Shown here piece by piece: positions 18,945-27,493 of a stretch of DNA of 35,164 nucleotides. Source of the stretch: an uncultured bacterium (GTDB lineage: Bacteria; Verrucomicrobiota; Kiritimatiellia; RFP12; UBA1067); NCBI GenBank assembly GCA_902761275.1, contig CACWJS010000047.1, positions 1,258 to 36,421 of the forward strand. Reading direction: 5' to 3'. The position numbers were made by a program, and so were the translations under genes. The notes beneath the pieces were generated by a model. The model did not search any database. It saw only the letters and a program-made list of their open reading frames with translations, and was not told the DNA's origin. The number at the start of each line of letters is the position of its first letter. Position 1 is the first letter of the stretch.

Positions 18945-21754
18945 TGAGCGAATACAATTTCTCAGCCATCGAGAAGAAGTGGCAGCGCCACTGGCTCGAA
19001 AACAAGACATTTAAGACTGTTGATGGAACGGACGGGCGCTCGGGCGCGCCCGCACCCCAGCCCAAGGATGATAGGCCTAAGTTCTACTGCCTCGACATGT
19101 TCCCGTATCCGTCGGGCGCAGGGCTCCATGTCGGACACCCCGAGGGATATACTGCGACCGACATCCTCTGTCGCTACAAGAGGATGAAGGGGTTCAACGT
19201 CCTTCACCCGATGGGCTGGGACGCGTTTGGCCTTCCTGCCGAGCAGTACGCCGTCGAAACCGGCACCCATCCTGCCATCACGACGAAGAAGAACGTCGAC
19301 CGCTTCCGCGAGCAGATTCGCTCGCTCGGCTTCAGCTACGACTGGGACCGCGAGGTCAACACGACCGATCCCAAGTACTACCGCTGGACGCAGTGGATCT
19401 TCGAGCAGCTCTACAAGAAGGGGCTTGCCTATGTCGCAGAGGTTCCGGTCAACTGGTGCCCCGCGCTTGGCACGGTGCTCGCCAACGAGGAAGTGATCGA
19501 CGGCAGGTCAGAGCGCGGCAACCACCCTGTCATCAGGAAGCCCATGCGCCAGTGGATGCTCAAGATCACAGAGTACGCCGAGCGTCTTCTCAAGGATCTC
19601 GACACGCTCGACTGGCCCGAGGGCATAAAGGAAATGCAGCGCAACTGGATCGGCAAGTCGACGGGGGCGCTGGTTGATTTTGGGGTGGCAGTTGGGGTTG
19701 AGGGGAACGGGACGACCGGGACAACCGAGACGACCGGGACGGAAACCGCAAACCAATCGTCCCGTGAGTCTCGTATGTCTCGTGTGTCCCATGACACCAT
19801 CACCGTCTATACCACCCGCTGCGATACGCTTTTCGGCGCGACGTATATGGTGCTTTCGCCCGAGCACGCGCTTGTCGCCAAGTGGCTCGAGAACGGCACG
19901 ATCAAGAACGCCGACGCCGTCAAGGAGTATCAGAAGAAGGCCGCCTCGAAGAGCGACCTCGAGCGCACCGAGCTCAACAAGGAGAAGACAGGAGTCCGTC
20001 TCGAGGGCGTCGCGGGCGTCAATCCGGTGAACGGCGACGAGCTTCCGATCTTCATCTCCGACTATGTCCTCGCGAGCTACGGTACCGGCGCGATCATGGC
20101 CGTTCCCGCGCACGACGAGCGCGACTTCGATTTTGCGAAGGTTTTCAACCTCCCGATCTATCAGGTCGTGGCTAATGGAACGGACGGGGCTTCCGGCAGC
20201 CCCGCACCCCAGCCCAATGGAACGGACGGGCGCTCTGGCGCGCCCGCACCCCAGCCCAAGGATGGTAGAGTTCCGTATACCGGCGATTCCGCTTTCACCG
20301 ATATCGCGACTGGCGTGATGGTGAACTCGGGCTTCCTGAACGGGCTCTCCGTCGAGGACGCGCGCCCTGCGATGATCAAGTGGCTCGAGGAAAAGGGTGT
20401 CGGCAAGGCGAAGACGCAGTACAAGCTGCGCGACTGGCTCTTCTCGCGCCAGCGCTACTGGGGTGAGCCGTTCCCGGTGATCCACTGGGAGGACGGCACG
20501 CAGTCTCTCGTCGACGAAAACGACCTGCCGCTCACGCTCCCCGAGCTTGCCGACTACAAGCCGACCGGCACCGGCGAGCCACCGCTTGCAAAGGCGACCG
20601 AGTGGGTGAACGTCGTCGATCCGAAGACCGGCAAGAAGGGCGTTCGCGAGACGAACACGATGCCGCAGTGGGCAGGCTCTTGCTGGTACTATCTCCGCTA
20701 CATCGACCCGACTAACGACAAGTGCTTCGCCGATCCCGAGCTTCTCAAGAAGTGGCTCCCCGTAGATCTCTACGTCGGCGGCGCGGAACACGCGGTTCTC
20801 CATCTTCTCTACGCGCGCTTCTGGCACAAGGTTCTCTTCGACCTCGGGTTCGTTCCCACGCCCGAGCCGTTCCAGCGTCTCGTCAACCAGGGAATGATCC
20901 TTGGTATGGCATACAAGACGAAGCGCGGTGTTCTCGTTCCGATGGACAAGATCGAGTGGCGCGACGGCAAGCCCTGGGGCGCCGAGGAAGGCGGTGAGAT
21001 GGAAGAGCTCACCGAGTTCCCCGCGAAGATGTCGAAGTCGCTTAAGAACGTCGTCAATCCCGATGACGTGATCCGCGACTACGGCGCAGACTCGCTTCGC
21101 CTCTATGAAATGTTCATGGGTCCCCTGCAGGCAGTGAAGCCGTGGTCCACCAAGGGCGTCGAGGGCGTGTATCGCTTCCTCAAGCGCGCCAACCGCCTCG
21201 TCACCGAGACGCCTGTCGTCGACCGTGCGATGACCAAGGCCGAGGCGAAGAGCCTCGCCGCGATGGTCAAGAAGGTTGGCGAAGACCTCGAGACGATGAA
21301 TTTCAACACCGGCATCTCGGCGATGATGGTGTTTGTCAACGAGGCGGAGGATTTCGCAAAAAGCTCAAGTTCCGCTCGTGAGGGAACGGACGGGGCCTCT
21401 GGCGGCCCCGCACCCCTGCCCAAGGAATTTCTTGAAAAATTTGTCCTCTGCCTTTCCCCGTTTGCGCCGCATCTTGGCGAAGAGCTTTGGCAGTTCCTCG
21501 GTCACGACAAGTCGCTCGCGTACGAGCCGTGGCCCAAGTTCGACCCCGCAGCGCTTGTTGAGGACGAGATCGAGATACCCGTCCAGGTCATGGGCAAGCT
21601 CCGCGGGCGCGTCATGGTTCCCGTCGCGGCGACTCCAGCCGAGATGGAAGCCGCGGCAAAGCAAAACGCCGACGTCGCCAAGTTCCTCGAAGGCAAGACG
21701 ATCGTCAAGGTCGTCGCCGTCCCGAAGCGCATGGTCAACTTCGTGGTGCGGTAG
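18944..21754 (+). CDS. leuS: Leucyl-tRNA synthetase with five in-frame repeat insertions
   Basis: Class I aminoacyl-tRNA synthetase charging tRNA-Leu. The HIGH motif is HVGH at 62-65, KMSKS at 695-699; the CP1 editing domain, catalytic RYWGEPFP and the anticodon-binding region are all recognisable. Against the family the protein has extra Gly/Ala/Pro-rich pieces: residues about 27-42, 411-441 (two units) and 813-828, each reading close to GTDG(R/A)SGxPAPxP. A Thr/Ser/Arg-rich piece of period three lies at about 255-284. All fall in expected surface loops between conserved blocks and keep the frame. Length is 936 residues, long for a bacterial LeuS of this type. The start overlaps the plsX stop (TAATG). 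Core function is confident; the insertions are discussed as findings. Confidence 0.95.
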   Translation: MSEYNFSAIEKKWQRHWLENKTFKTVDGTDGRSGAPAPQPKDDRPKFYCLDMFPYPSGAGLHVGHPEGYTATDILCRYKRMKGFNVLHPMGWDAFGLPAEQYAVETGTHPAITTKKNVDRFREQIRSLGFSYDWDREVNTTDPKYYRWTQWIFEQLYKKGLAYVAEVPVNWCPALGTVLANEEVIDGRSERGNHPVIRKPMRQWMLKITEYAERLLKDLDTLDWPEGIKEMQRNWIGKSTGALVDFGVAVGVEGNGTTGTTETTGTETANQSSRESRMSRVSHDTITVYTTRCDTLFGATYMVLSPEHALVAKWLENGTIKNADAVKEYQKKAASKSDLERTELNKEKTGVRLEGVAGVNPVNGDELPIFISDYVLASYGTGAIMAVPAHDERDFDFAKVFNLPIYQVVANGTDGASGSPAPQPNGTDGRSGAPAPQPKDGRVPYTGDSAFTDIATGVMVNSGFLNGLSVEDARPAMIKWLEEKGVGKAKTQYKLRDWLFSRQRYWGEPFPVIHWEDGTQSLVDENDLPLTLPELADYKPTGTGEPPLAKATEWVNVVDPKTGKKGVRETNTMPQWAGSCWYYLRYIDPTNDKCFADPELLKKWLPVDLYVGGAEHAVLHLLYARFWHKVLFDLGFVPTPEPFQRLVNQGMILGMAYKTKRGVLVPMDKIEWRDGKPWGAEEGGEMEELTEFPAKMSKSLKNVVNPDDVIRDYGADSLRLYEMFMGPLQAVKPWSTKGVEGVYRFLKRANRLVTETPVVDRAMTKAEAKSLAAMVKKVGEDLETMNFNTGISAMMVFVNEAEDFAKSSSSAREGTDGASGGPAPLPKEFLEKFVLCLSPFAPHLGEELWQFLGHDKSLAYEPWPKFDPAALVEDEIEIPVQVMGKLRGRVMVPVAATPAEMEAAAKQNADVAKFLEGKTIVKVVAVPKRMVNFVVR
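19022..19070 (+). repeat. leuS hairpin element, copy 1
   Basis: GGAACGGAC, stem GGGCGC, loop TCGGGC, stem GCGCCC, then GCACCCCAGCCC, AAGGATG. The unit from the GATG at 19022 to that at 19067 is 45 bases (15 codons). Confidence 0.85.
19706..19794 (+). repeat. Inverted pair of 9-bp-period GRGAC arrays in leuS
   Basis: Left arm: G(G/A)GAC four times at 9-base spacing (19709, 19718, 19727, 19736). Right arm: GT(C/T)TC or GTCCC four times at 9-base spacing (19759, 19768, 19777, 19786), the reverse complement of the same box. Read in frame as (G/E)-T-x triplets and then S-R-x triplets. Confidence 0.75.
20174..20265 (+). repeat. leuS hairpin element, copies 2 and 3 in tandem
   Basis: Copy 2 (20174-20215) has stem GGGGCT, loop TCCGGC, stem AGCCCC. 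Copy 3 (20216-20265) has stem GGGCGC, loop TCTGGC, stem GCGCCC. Copy 2 lacks the AAG-type triplet at its end, so its unit is 42 bases and copy 3's is 45. Both are in the same frame and orientation as copies 1 and 4. Confidence 0.85.
21381..21426 (+). repeat. leuS hairpin element, copy 4
   Basis: GGAACGGAC, stem GGGGCC, loop TCTGGC, stem GGCCCC, then GCACCCCTGCCC and AAGGA. Inserted before the conserved [10 protein letters not shown] block. Confidence 0.85.
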
Positions 21755-21771
21755 ATTTCTTAAGTTTTCGC

Positions 21772-21801
21772 TTGCAGTATCGCAGTGATAAATGGCATAA
21801 T
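21772..21801 (+). promoter_or_regulatory. Promoter of the envelope lipoprotein cluster
   Basis: TTGCAG (21772-21777), 18 bases, CATAAT (21796-21801), then AAGGAGG ahead of ATG 21834. Confidence 0.55.
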
Positions 21802-21833
21802 GCTAACAAATTGCACATAAGGAGGACAGTAGA

Positions 21834-22220
21834 ATGAGGATATTATTAGTGCTGTGCGCCGCTATAGTCGGTGCGACGTTGTTGTCGGGATGCGTGGCGA
21901 CGAATGTTCCGCCTCCAGATAGGAGAGTGACGCTTTCACCCGATCTTGGGACAAGCGTCTATGTGACGGACATTCGTTGCACAAAGGGGAAGTCCGACTA
22001 CTACACTTTCCAGGCAAACGTCGTAAACAATACGTCTTCCGACTACGCCGTCGAATGGAAAGTCGTCTGGCTCGACGCGGATGGCGTGACGATAGACTCG
22101 GCCGTCTCTACGTGGAGCGCGCGCATGCTCCAGCCGTTCGAGGTCTGCGCCCTTAAGGGCACGGCTCCGAGTCCCGCCGCCGCCGACATGATGTTCTACG
22201 TCCGCAAGGCGCGGCGCTAA
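21834..22220 (+). CDS. YcfL-family (DUF1425) lipoprotein
   Basis: 128-residue lipoprotein precursor: MRILLVLCAAIVGATLLSGC has a lipobox LSGC with the acylated Cys at 20. The mature part resembles the DUF1425/YcfL family (VNNTSSDYAVEWKVVWLDADG...). In E. coli ycfL sits directly ahead of lpoB, and an LpoB-like gene follows here two genes later, so the context supports the call. Likely located in the periplasm or outer membrane and connected with penicillin-binding protein activation; its exact role is not known. AAGGAGG precedes the start. Confidence 0.75.
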   Translation: MRILLVLCAAIVGATLLSGCVATNVPPPDRRVTLSPDLGTSVYVTDIRCTKGKSDYYTFQANVVNNTSSDYAVEWKVVWLDADGVTIDSAVSTWSARMLQPFEVCALKGTAPSPAAADMMFYVRKARR

Positions 22221-22239
22221 ACTAAAAGGAGGCAGAGTG

Positions 22240-22782
22240 ATGAATTTCAGGAAAATGCTTTTTGCGCTTGGCATGTCGGCAGGCTTCGTCTCCGCCTCCA
22301 TGTCGGCGGGCTTTGAGGCTGGCAAGGGTGTAGCAAACGATCTTGCGACCGGTTCTAACTCGCGCGATGTCACGTTTGTGGAACGCGGCGGAAACAACAG
22401 CTATGGATGGCGTTCGTACGACATTGCTGTCGGCGTCACCGTGCTGCCTTGGTCGATTCCAAACGAAGAGTGTAGCGTATATGGATTGCGGCTTAATCTC
22501 GGTTGGGGTTCCTATGTCGATACGTATGGGCTTGATGCAGGGCTTTTCTCGGTGACGACGCGTGACTTTGGGGGGATTGCCGCGAATTTCATTGGAAACT
22601 CGTCTGATTTCACGATGGGCGGGGTACAGATTGGTGCCGTAAATATTGTGCGTGGCTCGGTGTATGGGCTTCAGATCGGCGCAGTTAACTTCGCCGAGGA
22701 CCTTCACGGTGTGCAGATCGGCGTCCTGAACTTCAATAACTCTGGACTCAAGTGTTTCCCGATCTTGAACATCTGGTTTTGA
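22240..22782 (+). CDS. Secreted protein with LA_2272-type surface repeats
   Basis: 180 residues with a signal peptide (FRKMLFALGMSAGFVSASMSA) and a C-terminal series of about 20-residue repeats: GGVQIGAVNIV, YGLQIGAVNFAED, HGVQIGVLNFNNS, ending in NIWF. This fits the short beta-strand surface repeats annotated as LA_2272 family in spirochaetes and PVC/Bacteroidota genomes; a terminal aromatic residue suggests an outer-membrane or surface beta structure. ATG 22240 is chosen over the GTG at 22237 because AAAGGAGG then has a seven-base spacing. It sits between the YcfL and LpoB-like genes, so a link to envelope assembly is possible. Confidence 0.65.
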   Translation: MNFRKMLFALGMSAGFVSASMSAGFEAGKGVANDLATGSNSRDVTFVERGGNNSYGWRSYDIAVGVTVLPWSIPNEECSVYGLRLNLGWGSYVDTYGLDAGLFSVTTRDFGGIAANFIGNSSDFTMGGVQIGAVNIVRGSVYGLQIGAVNFAEDLHGVQIGVLNFNNSGLKCFPILNIWF

Positions 22783-22784
22783 GA

Positions 22785-22814
22785 TTGGGAAACGGATTGC
22801 TTTGTCCATATAAT
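22785..22814 (+). promoter_or_regulatory. Internal promoter ahead of the LpoB-like gene
   Basis: TTGGGA (22785-22790), 18 bases, TATAAT (22809-22814); AAAGGGGA lies just before ATG 22844. Confidence 0.55.
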
Positions 22815-22843
22815 ATTCCACAAAACAAATGAAAGGGGAACAA

Positions 22844-23452
22844 ATGAATAGGCTTGCATTGGGTTTAATGATTGTTGCGGCACTCGCGATGGCTGGCTGC
22901 GCAACTGAACAGACGCGCAGGATCGTAAAGGGGGAGGACACCGAGGTGACGTCTGGCATATCCGAGGAGGACCTCAGAATCATTGTTAGAGATGCCATGG
23001 ATAACATGCGGAAGAAGTCCTATCGCTTTGTTGCAAATCAGTGCCAGCAGCAGGGAGTGCAGGTTCCAGCAAAGGTACGCCGAATCGTCAACGTAAAGCC
23101 GTTCACCATTGATACGACGGCGCGGGGTTCTCAGGCCGGTTATCTCGCCGACTCCCTCAAGATCATGTTTGAGGAGGAGATGATGAACATGGATGATGAC
23201 GAGCCTTCCGCCAAGGCCTCATTCATCTTGTACAACGAGGACGTCGCTACGCAGACGGGCAATGCGCCCGTTCGCCCCGAGTTCATCCTTAACGGCAAGC
23301 TGCGTGAGCAGAACGTCCGCCGCGACAACGGCAACTTCTACAAGGAGAATTCTCTCATTCTCAGGCTCACCGACGTCGCGACGACCCTTGACTTCTGGCA
23401 GACGCGTGTTCCACTTCAGAAGGCGGTCGACAAGACGAACGTACTGAATTGA
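22844..23452 (+). CDS. LpoB-like penicillin-binding protein activator lipoprotein
   Basis: 202-residue lipoprotein: MNRLALGLMIVAALAMAGC with the acylated Cys at 19. The body follows the LpoB/COG3417 pattern (ISEEDLRIIVRDAMDNM, VNVKPFTIDTTARGSQAGYLADSL, RPEFILNGKLREQNVRRDNG, FYKENSLILRLTD). LpoB reaches through the periplasm to stimulate PBP1B in enterobacteria; here the same role is inferred. ATG 22844 is preferred to the ATG at 22829 because of the AAAGGGGA spacing and the clean signal peptide. Next genes encode related CsgG/LpoB-fold proteins. Confidence 0.8.
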   Translation: MNRLALGLMIVAALAMAGCATEQTRRIVKGEDTEVTSGISEEDLRIIVRDAMDNMRKKSYRFVANQCQQQGVQVPAKVRRIVNVKPFTIDTTARGSQAGYLADSLKIMFEEEMMNMDDDEPSAKASFILYNEDVATQTGNAPVRPEFILNGKLREQNVRRDNGNFYKENSLILRLTDVATTLDFWQTRVPLQKAVDKTNVLN

Positions 23453-23485
23453 CGTACATTAACACAAAAACAAGGAGGCATTGAA

Positions 23486-24562
23486 ATGAAGCGTTCAGGG
23501 AAACTGTTGGTTGCAGCCTGTGCAGCTGCATTGACGAGCGGGCTCTTCGCCGCCGAGGGGCTCACTGATGCCCAGGAAGCCGTCGCCAAGGCGGGGCCTA
23601 AGAAACTTCGCCTGATGATTGCTGGTTTTGGCACGATTGAATCGATGGTTCAGGTTGACAAATGGCTTGGAGAGCAGCTGCAGCCGCAAAAAAACCTTGA
23701 GCAGCCGCCGACGCTAAATCAGGGCGAGAAGATCCAGGTGGCAGAGGTGCACAACTACATCATCCGTGCCAACTGGAATACGCGCAAGATGGAGTATATT
23801 GAGGATGCGAATCAGATTCGCAGTCAAAACGAGCGCGACAGGATGACGCTGTCGTCGCTCCGCACAAAGGTTCTGACCGACGTTACCCAGCGCTACACGC
23901 CCCTTGCCAAGGACTACTTGCAGGCGGCGCTTTCCGAGAAGGGCTCGCTGATACAGGTTATCGACCGCTCAAACGCCGACATGAATCTCGTTGAGCAGGG
24001 GTTGAACGGAGACAACTCGTCTGCCCTCGCTGGTGCTACATGCATCCTGACCGCAGCCATGGGCGACCGGGAGGAGGACTCTCGCACAATCACTGTTAAC
24101 GGCAAGGGTACCAAGGTCAAGATGACCACCTACACCCAGCCGTACGTCGGCAAGGTTCGCGATCTGCAGGGAAACGTCCTTTTCGCCTTCAAAGGGACTA
24201 GTGAGTGGTCGTCGAAGGTCAACAACGTCGTCGCCAGCGAGGTTTCCGACCCGCAGCGCAAGTTGGTCGAGAAGGCCTGTGAGCAGATTGCCGACAAGCT
24301 CCTCGATTTCTTTACGTGCAAACTCTCTTTTAAGGTCAAGGCCCCGAAGGGAATGGATGCCGACGACGCCACTGTCAAGCTTGACGGCAAGGCGGTGGAC
24401 GCAGATGATTCCGTGCGGGTGCTGAAGATCGAGCATGCGGTTGTTGCGACGCTTGACGGATGCAAGTCGATTCGCAAGATTGTCGAGCTGGACGAGGGTG
24501 ACAGCGACAAGACCGTAAAGCTCGTGTTCAAGAAGCCAGAATCCGAATCGGAGGACGACTGA
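23486..24562 (+). CDS. Secreted CsgG-neighbour protein with PEGA-like C-terminal domain
   Basis: 358 residues with a cleavable signal peptide (LLVAACAAALTSGLFAAEG). The middle part reads like a CsgG/LpoB-fold relative (KLRLMIAGFGTIES near 40, LAGATCILTAAMGD near 185, then KVRDLQGNVLFAFKG), but I cannot place it in a named family with confidence. The final 75 residues (KLSFKVKAPKG...VKLDGKAVDADD...LKIEHAVVATLDG) look like a PEGA-type domain, an extracytoplasmic beta domain found in surface proteins. AAGGAGG precedes the ATG. It overlaps the next gene by ATGA-style coupling, so both are probably made together. Confidence 0.65.
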   Translation: MKRSGKLLVAACAAALTSGLFAAEGLTDAQEAVAKAGPKKLRLMIAGFGTIESMVQVDKWLGEQLQPQKNLEQPPTLNQGEKIQVAEVHNYIIRANWNTRKMEYIEDANQIRSQNERDRMTLSSLRTKVLTDVTQRYTPLAKDYLQAALSEKGSLIQVIDRSNADMNLVEQGLNGDNSSALAGATCILTAAMGDREEDSRTITVNGKGTKVKMTTYTQPYVGKVRDLQGNVLFAFKGTSEWSSKVNNVVASEVSDPQRKLVEKACEQIADKLLDFFTCKLSFKVKAPKGMDADDATVKLDGKAVDADDSVRVLKIEHAVVATLDGCKSIRKIVELDEGDSDKTVKLVFKKPESESEDD

Positions 24563-26028
24563 TGAAGAACATTGCACTAATTGCCGCTCTGGCCGCGCTT
24601 TCCGCCGCTTCTCTTTCCGCCGCCCCCACCGCTCCGAAGTGGCTTGTCCTCGACAAGATCACGTACCAGTCTGGCGTTGATCGCACTGCCTTCGACGGTA
24701 TCGACAAGCTCCTGCTTACGAAACTTGTCCAGGCGAAGAAGTACAAGTGCCTTGACCGCGACATGTACGATACTGCAGCCCGAGAGGAAGGGTTCGGCGG
24801 CAAGGCCGATCTCATCCCCGCAGGATACGCCATGAGCGGCGAGATAGTGCAGCTTCTTAAGAGCGGGAAGTCGCGTGCGATCGCCGGTACGGCGAAGTCC
24901 GAGTACATCGCGACCGTGTCTATCCGCGCGAACGACCTCAGGACGCAACAGCCCTACGAGGCCGACACCCTGCGCGTCGTCGCATACTGCCAGACGCCGA
25001 AGGATATGCTCGTCCACGTCGTGAAGCGAACTGCGCTTGCGATTCTCATGCGCGACTATCCCATGTACATCATGGATTACGACGATGACGACGAGGAACT
25101 GACACTCAGCTACGGAGCAGACTTCCTCGAAGTGGGCGAGCAGTACGAGATCCGCCGCCGCAAGGCCATCGTCGATGACGACACGGGCGAGGAAGTCTAC
25201 AAGGAAAAGACCGTCGGTGTGTGCGAGGTGACTGATGTCGGCAAGAATACATCGTCTGCAAAGCTTGTCTCCGGAAAGGCAAAGGTAAAGGATGTCCTCA
25301 GGTTCTACGAGAGCGGGGAGGGTTCCACGCCGCCCATGACGGCGCAGAGCGCCGCACCTGCTCCGCGCGAGATATCCGCGCGTCCGCTGCCCGCCAAGAA
25401 GCCGCGCATCGCAGTCGCGCCGTTCATCACGAAGTCGCAGTCCGTCAGCGTTTGGGGGAACAAACTTGACGCACGCGACTGGCTCGATACGCTGGTCGAC
25501 CATCTGAGCATCCAGCTCACGCAGACAGGAAGCTTCAAGACGCTTGACCGTTCGTTCGGGCCCGAGCTTGACCGTGAGCTTGACCGAATCGTGAAGGATC
25601 CGAACGCGAGTCCGAACGACGTGTGTCGCCTTTCCCAGAAGCTTGCGACTGACTATCTCGTTGTCGCGGAGGTCATGTTCTCGGACGTCGCCTCGCCGGG
25701 CAAGGACTACGTCACCGGGCTTCCTCTTCCGCCGCCTTCCGCGCAGTTCGCTGAGATCAGGTTCCGTTGCGTGCATGCCCCTACTACGGAGATCGTCGTC
25801 TCGGATATCGTCCGTGTCGATTCGCAGGGCTTCTACGGCACGCCTGAGATATTTACCTCCGGATCTACCGAATGGGCCGCGGCGAACGTGGCGTCCATAA
25901 TCCAGTCGAGGATCGACCCTGCTGGCTTCTCCCGCAGACAGGATGAGCTGAGGGCCGCTGCCGCGGCTGTGCCGGAGCCCGCTCCTGCTGTGCCAGTGCA
26001 GACGCAGGGCATCAACCTGGGATTCTGA
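24562..26028 (+). CDS. Exported protein with two CsgG/LpoB-like domains
   Basis: 488 residues, signal peptide MKNIALIAALAALSAASLSA. Two related halves are visible. Residues about 25-130 (WLVLDKITYQSG..., LLLTKLVQAKKYKCLDRD, YAMSGEIVQLL) and about 280-440 (RIAVAPFITKS, HLSIQLTQTGSFKTLDRSF, TDYLVVAEVMF) share the CsgG/LpoB order: strand, helix ending in a F/Y-x-(T/C)-L-D-R turn, strand. A Pro/Ala linker separates them. This points to an internal domain duplication. Start overlaps the previous stop (TGATG), and the next gene begins one base after its stop. A periplasmic or outer-membrane assembly role is inferred only. Confidence 0.65.
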   Translation: MKNIALIAALAALSAASLSAAPTAPKWLVLDKITYQSGVDRTAFDGIDKLLLTKLVQAKKYKCLDRDMYDTAAREEGFGGKADLIPAGYAMSGEIVQLLKSGKSRAIAGTAKSEYIATVSIRANDLRTQQPYEADTLRVVAYCQTPKDMLVHVVKRTALAILMRDYPMYIMDYDDDDEELTLSYGADFLEVGEQYEIRRRKAIVDDDTGEEVYKEKTVGVCEVTDVGKNTSSAKLVSGKAKVKDVLRFYESGEGSTPPMTAQSAAPAPREISARPLPAKKPRIAVAPFITKSQSVSVWGNKLDARDWLDTLVDHLSIQLTQTGSFKTLDRSFGPELDRELDRIVKDPNASPNDVCRLSQKLATDYLVVAEVMFSDVASPGKDYVTGLPLPPPSAQFAEIRFRCVHAPTTEIVVSDIVRVDSQGFYGTPEIFTSGSTEWAAANVASIIQSRIDPAGFSRRQDELRAAAAAVPEPAPAVPVQTQGINLGF

Positions 26029-26029
26029 C

Positions 26030-27493
26030 ATGTTCACCGGCATCGCTCCGCGCTGTGCGCGTTCTGCAGCAGTCGCGCTCCTTGCAGCAGCTGCAGGGTG
26101 CCGTACGGTGAACGACGTCCTGGTCGACTACCGCACAAACGTCTCTGTCGGGAATTACGCATCTGCCGCCGAGGAGCCTGCTGAGCTGGGGGCAAAGGAA
26201 AACGGCGACAGGCTCATGTGGCGGCTGATGGCCGCATCTGCATACGACCTTGCGGGCGACACCGACAATGCGCTTGCGAACTTCGACGTCGCGGAAGACA
26301 TCATGATCGAAAACGACAAGTCATCCGTCTTCTCGCAGACTGCCGACGCCGCGTACGCGATGATGCTCAACGACAAATACTTCCCATACGACGGCGGCGG
26401 ACAGGACCGAATCTTCACCTGTCTCTACAAGGCCATAGCCTACGGGGCAAGGAACGACTTCGGCGCAGCTCGCACAGAACTGAACCGCGCCGCACAGCAC
26501 CAGGAGAACTGGCTGTGGGAGCGTCGCAAGGACATTGCGGCAGCAGACGAGCGTCTTGCCAAGGAGGCGGCAGAATATTCAAAGGAGAAGGGCGAGGGCC
26601 ACGGAAAGGACGAAGGACAGAGCAATGTCGCGGTTCAAAACGCGATGAAGGATGGGTCGTTCGGAAATACGGTCAAGGAGACGTTTGGATTCGACATATT
26701 CACTTCGGGTGTTTTGGATCAGCTAAAGCCGGCGGACTACCAGAATCCGTACGCTGCGCACGTATGCGGCGTGTTTCGATGGCTGAATGGCGATGGCGAC
26801 GGCCGCGGGTACCTCAAGGACGTGCTTTTGTTGAGGCCCGAGAATGCCGTTGCGAAGCGCGACTTCGAAGCATGCGATCACGGCGTCAAGCCGTCTAATC
26901 AGGTTTGGGTCTACGTGGAGGATGGTCTTGCTCCCGAGCGTGAAGCGTGGCGCATTGACTTGCCGCTCGTTCTCATTCCGTATGCTGGAAAATACGTGAA
27001 ATACGCTGGGCTCAGCCTGCCGCGTCTTATCGAACGACCTTCTGCCGCTATGGAATGGTCGGTCGACGGCGAAAGGATGCAGCCTCTGGCTAATGTCGAT
27101 GCACTTGCCAAGGTCGAGTACGATGTCTATATGCGCGGCGCCATAAAGCGTGAAATCACTCGTACGGTCATTGATGTCGGTGTGCAAGTCGCGCTTGGCG
27201 TCGCCGCGGACAATTCGGGGGATTGGAAAGTCCGGACGGCACTTGTCGCCTCGCAGTACGCAGTCGCAGCGTACAGTCTCGCTCGGCGTGGTGCGGACAC
27301 GCGTTGCTGGCCGACGTTGCCCAAGACTGTCTATGTCGCACATGTGGAACGTCCGTCCGATGGAAAGATTTCCATAAGGGCCGATGGCGGCAATGCAGTG
27401 GAGGCTGCGCTTCCCGAAGGCAATTCAATGGTTTTTGTCCGAAAGCCATCGGCGGCAGCTGTGCCGTCTGTAAAGGTTTTAACTTGGCCTTGA
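26030..27493 (+). CDS. COG3014-like lipoprotein with helical repeat N-terminal half
   Basis: 487-residue lipoprotein: a signal ending LLAAAAGC places the acylated Cys near 24. The N-terminal half (SVGNYASAAEEPAE..., WRLMAASAYDLAGDTDNALANFD, FPYDGGGQDRIFTCLYKAIAYG, ARTELNRAAQHQ) is tetratricopeptide-like. The C-terminal half is beta-rich. The overall pattern matches the uncharacterised COG3014 lipoproteins, known to neighbour lpoB and ycfL homologues in several phyla, as they do here. It overlaps the following gene (TGATG). Confidence 0.7.
   Translation: MFTGIAPRCARSAAVALLAAAAGCRTVNDVLVDYRTNVSVGNYASAAEEPAELGAKENGDRLMWRLMAASAYDLAGDTDNALANFDVAEDIMIENDKSSVFSQTADAAYAMMLNDKYFPYDGGGQDRIFTCLYKAIAYGARNDFGAARTELNRAAQHQENWLWERRKDIAAADERLAKEAAEYSKEKGEGHGKDEGQSNVAVQNAMKDGSFGNTVKETFGFDIFTSGVLDQLKPADYQNPYAAHVCGVFRWLNGDGDGRGYLKDVLLLRPENAVAKRDFEACDHGVKPSNQVWVYVEDGLAPEREAWRIDLPLVLIPYAGKYVKYAGLSLPRLIERPSAAMEWSVDGERMQPLANVDALAKVEYDVYMRGAIKREITRTVIDVGVQVALGVAADNSGDWKVRTALVASQYAVAAYSLARRGADTRCWPTLPKTVYVAHVERPSDGKISIRADGGNAVEAALPEGNSMVFVRKPSAAAVPSVKVLTWP

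Noticed and set aside
19706..19794. CRISPR-like array
   Set aside because: Period is only 9 bases, repeats are inverted halves rather than direct repeats with spacers, and they lie inside leuS.
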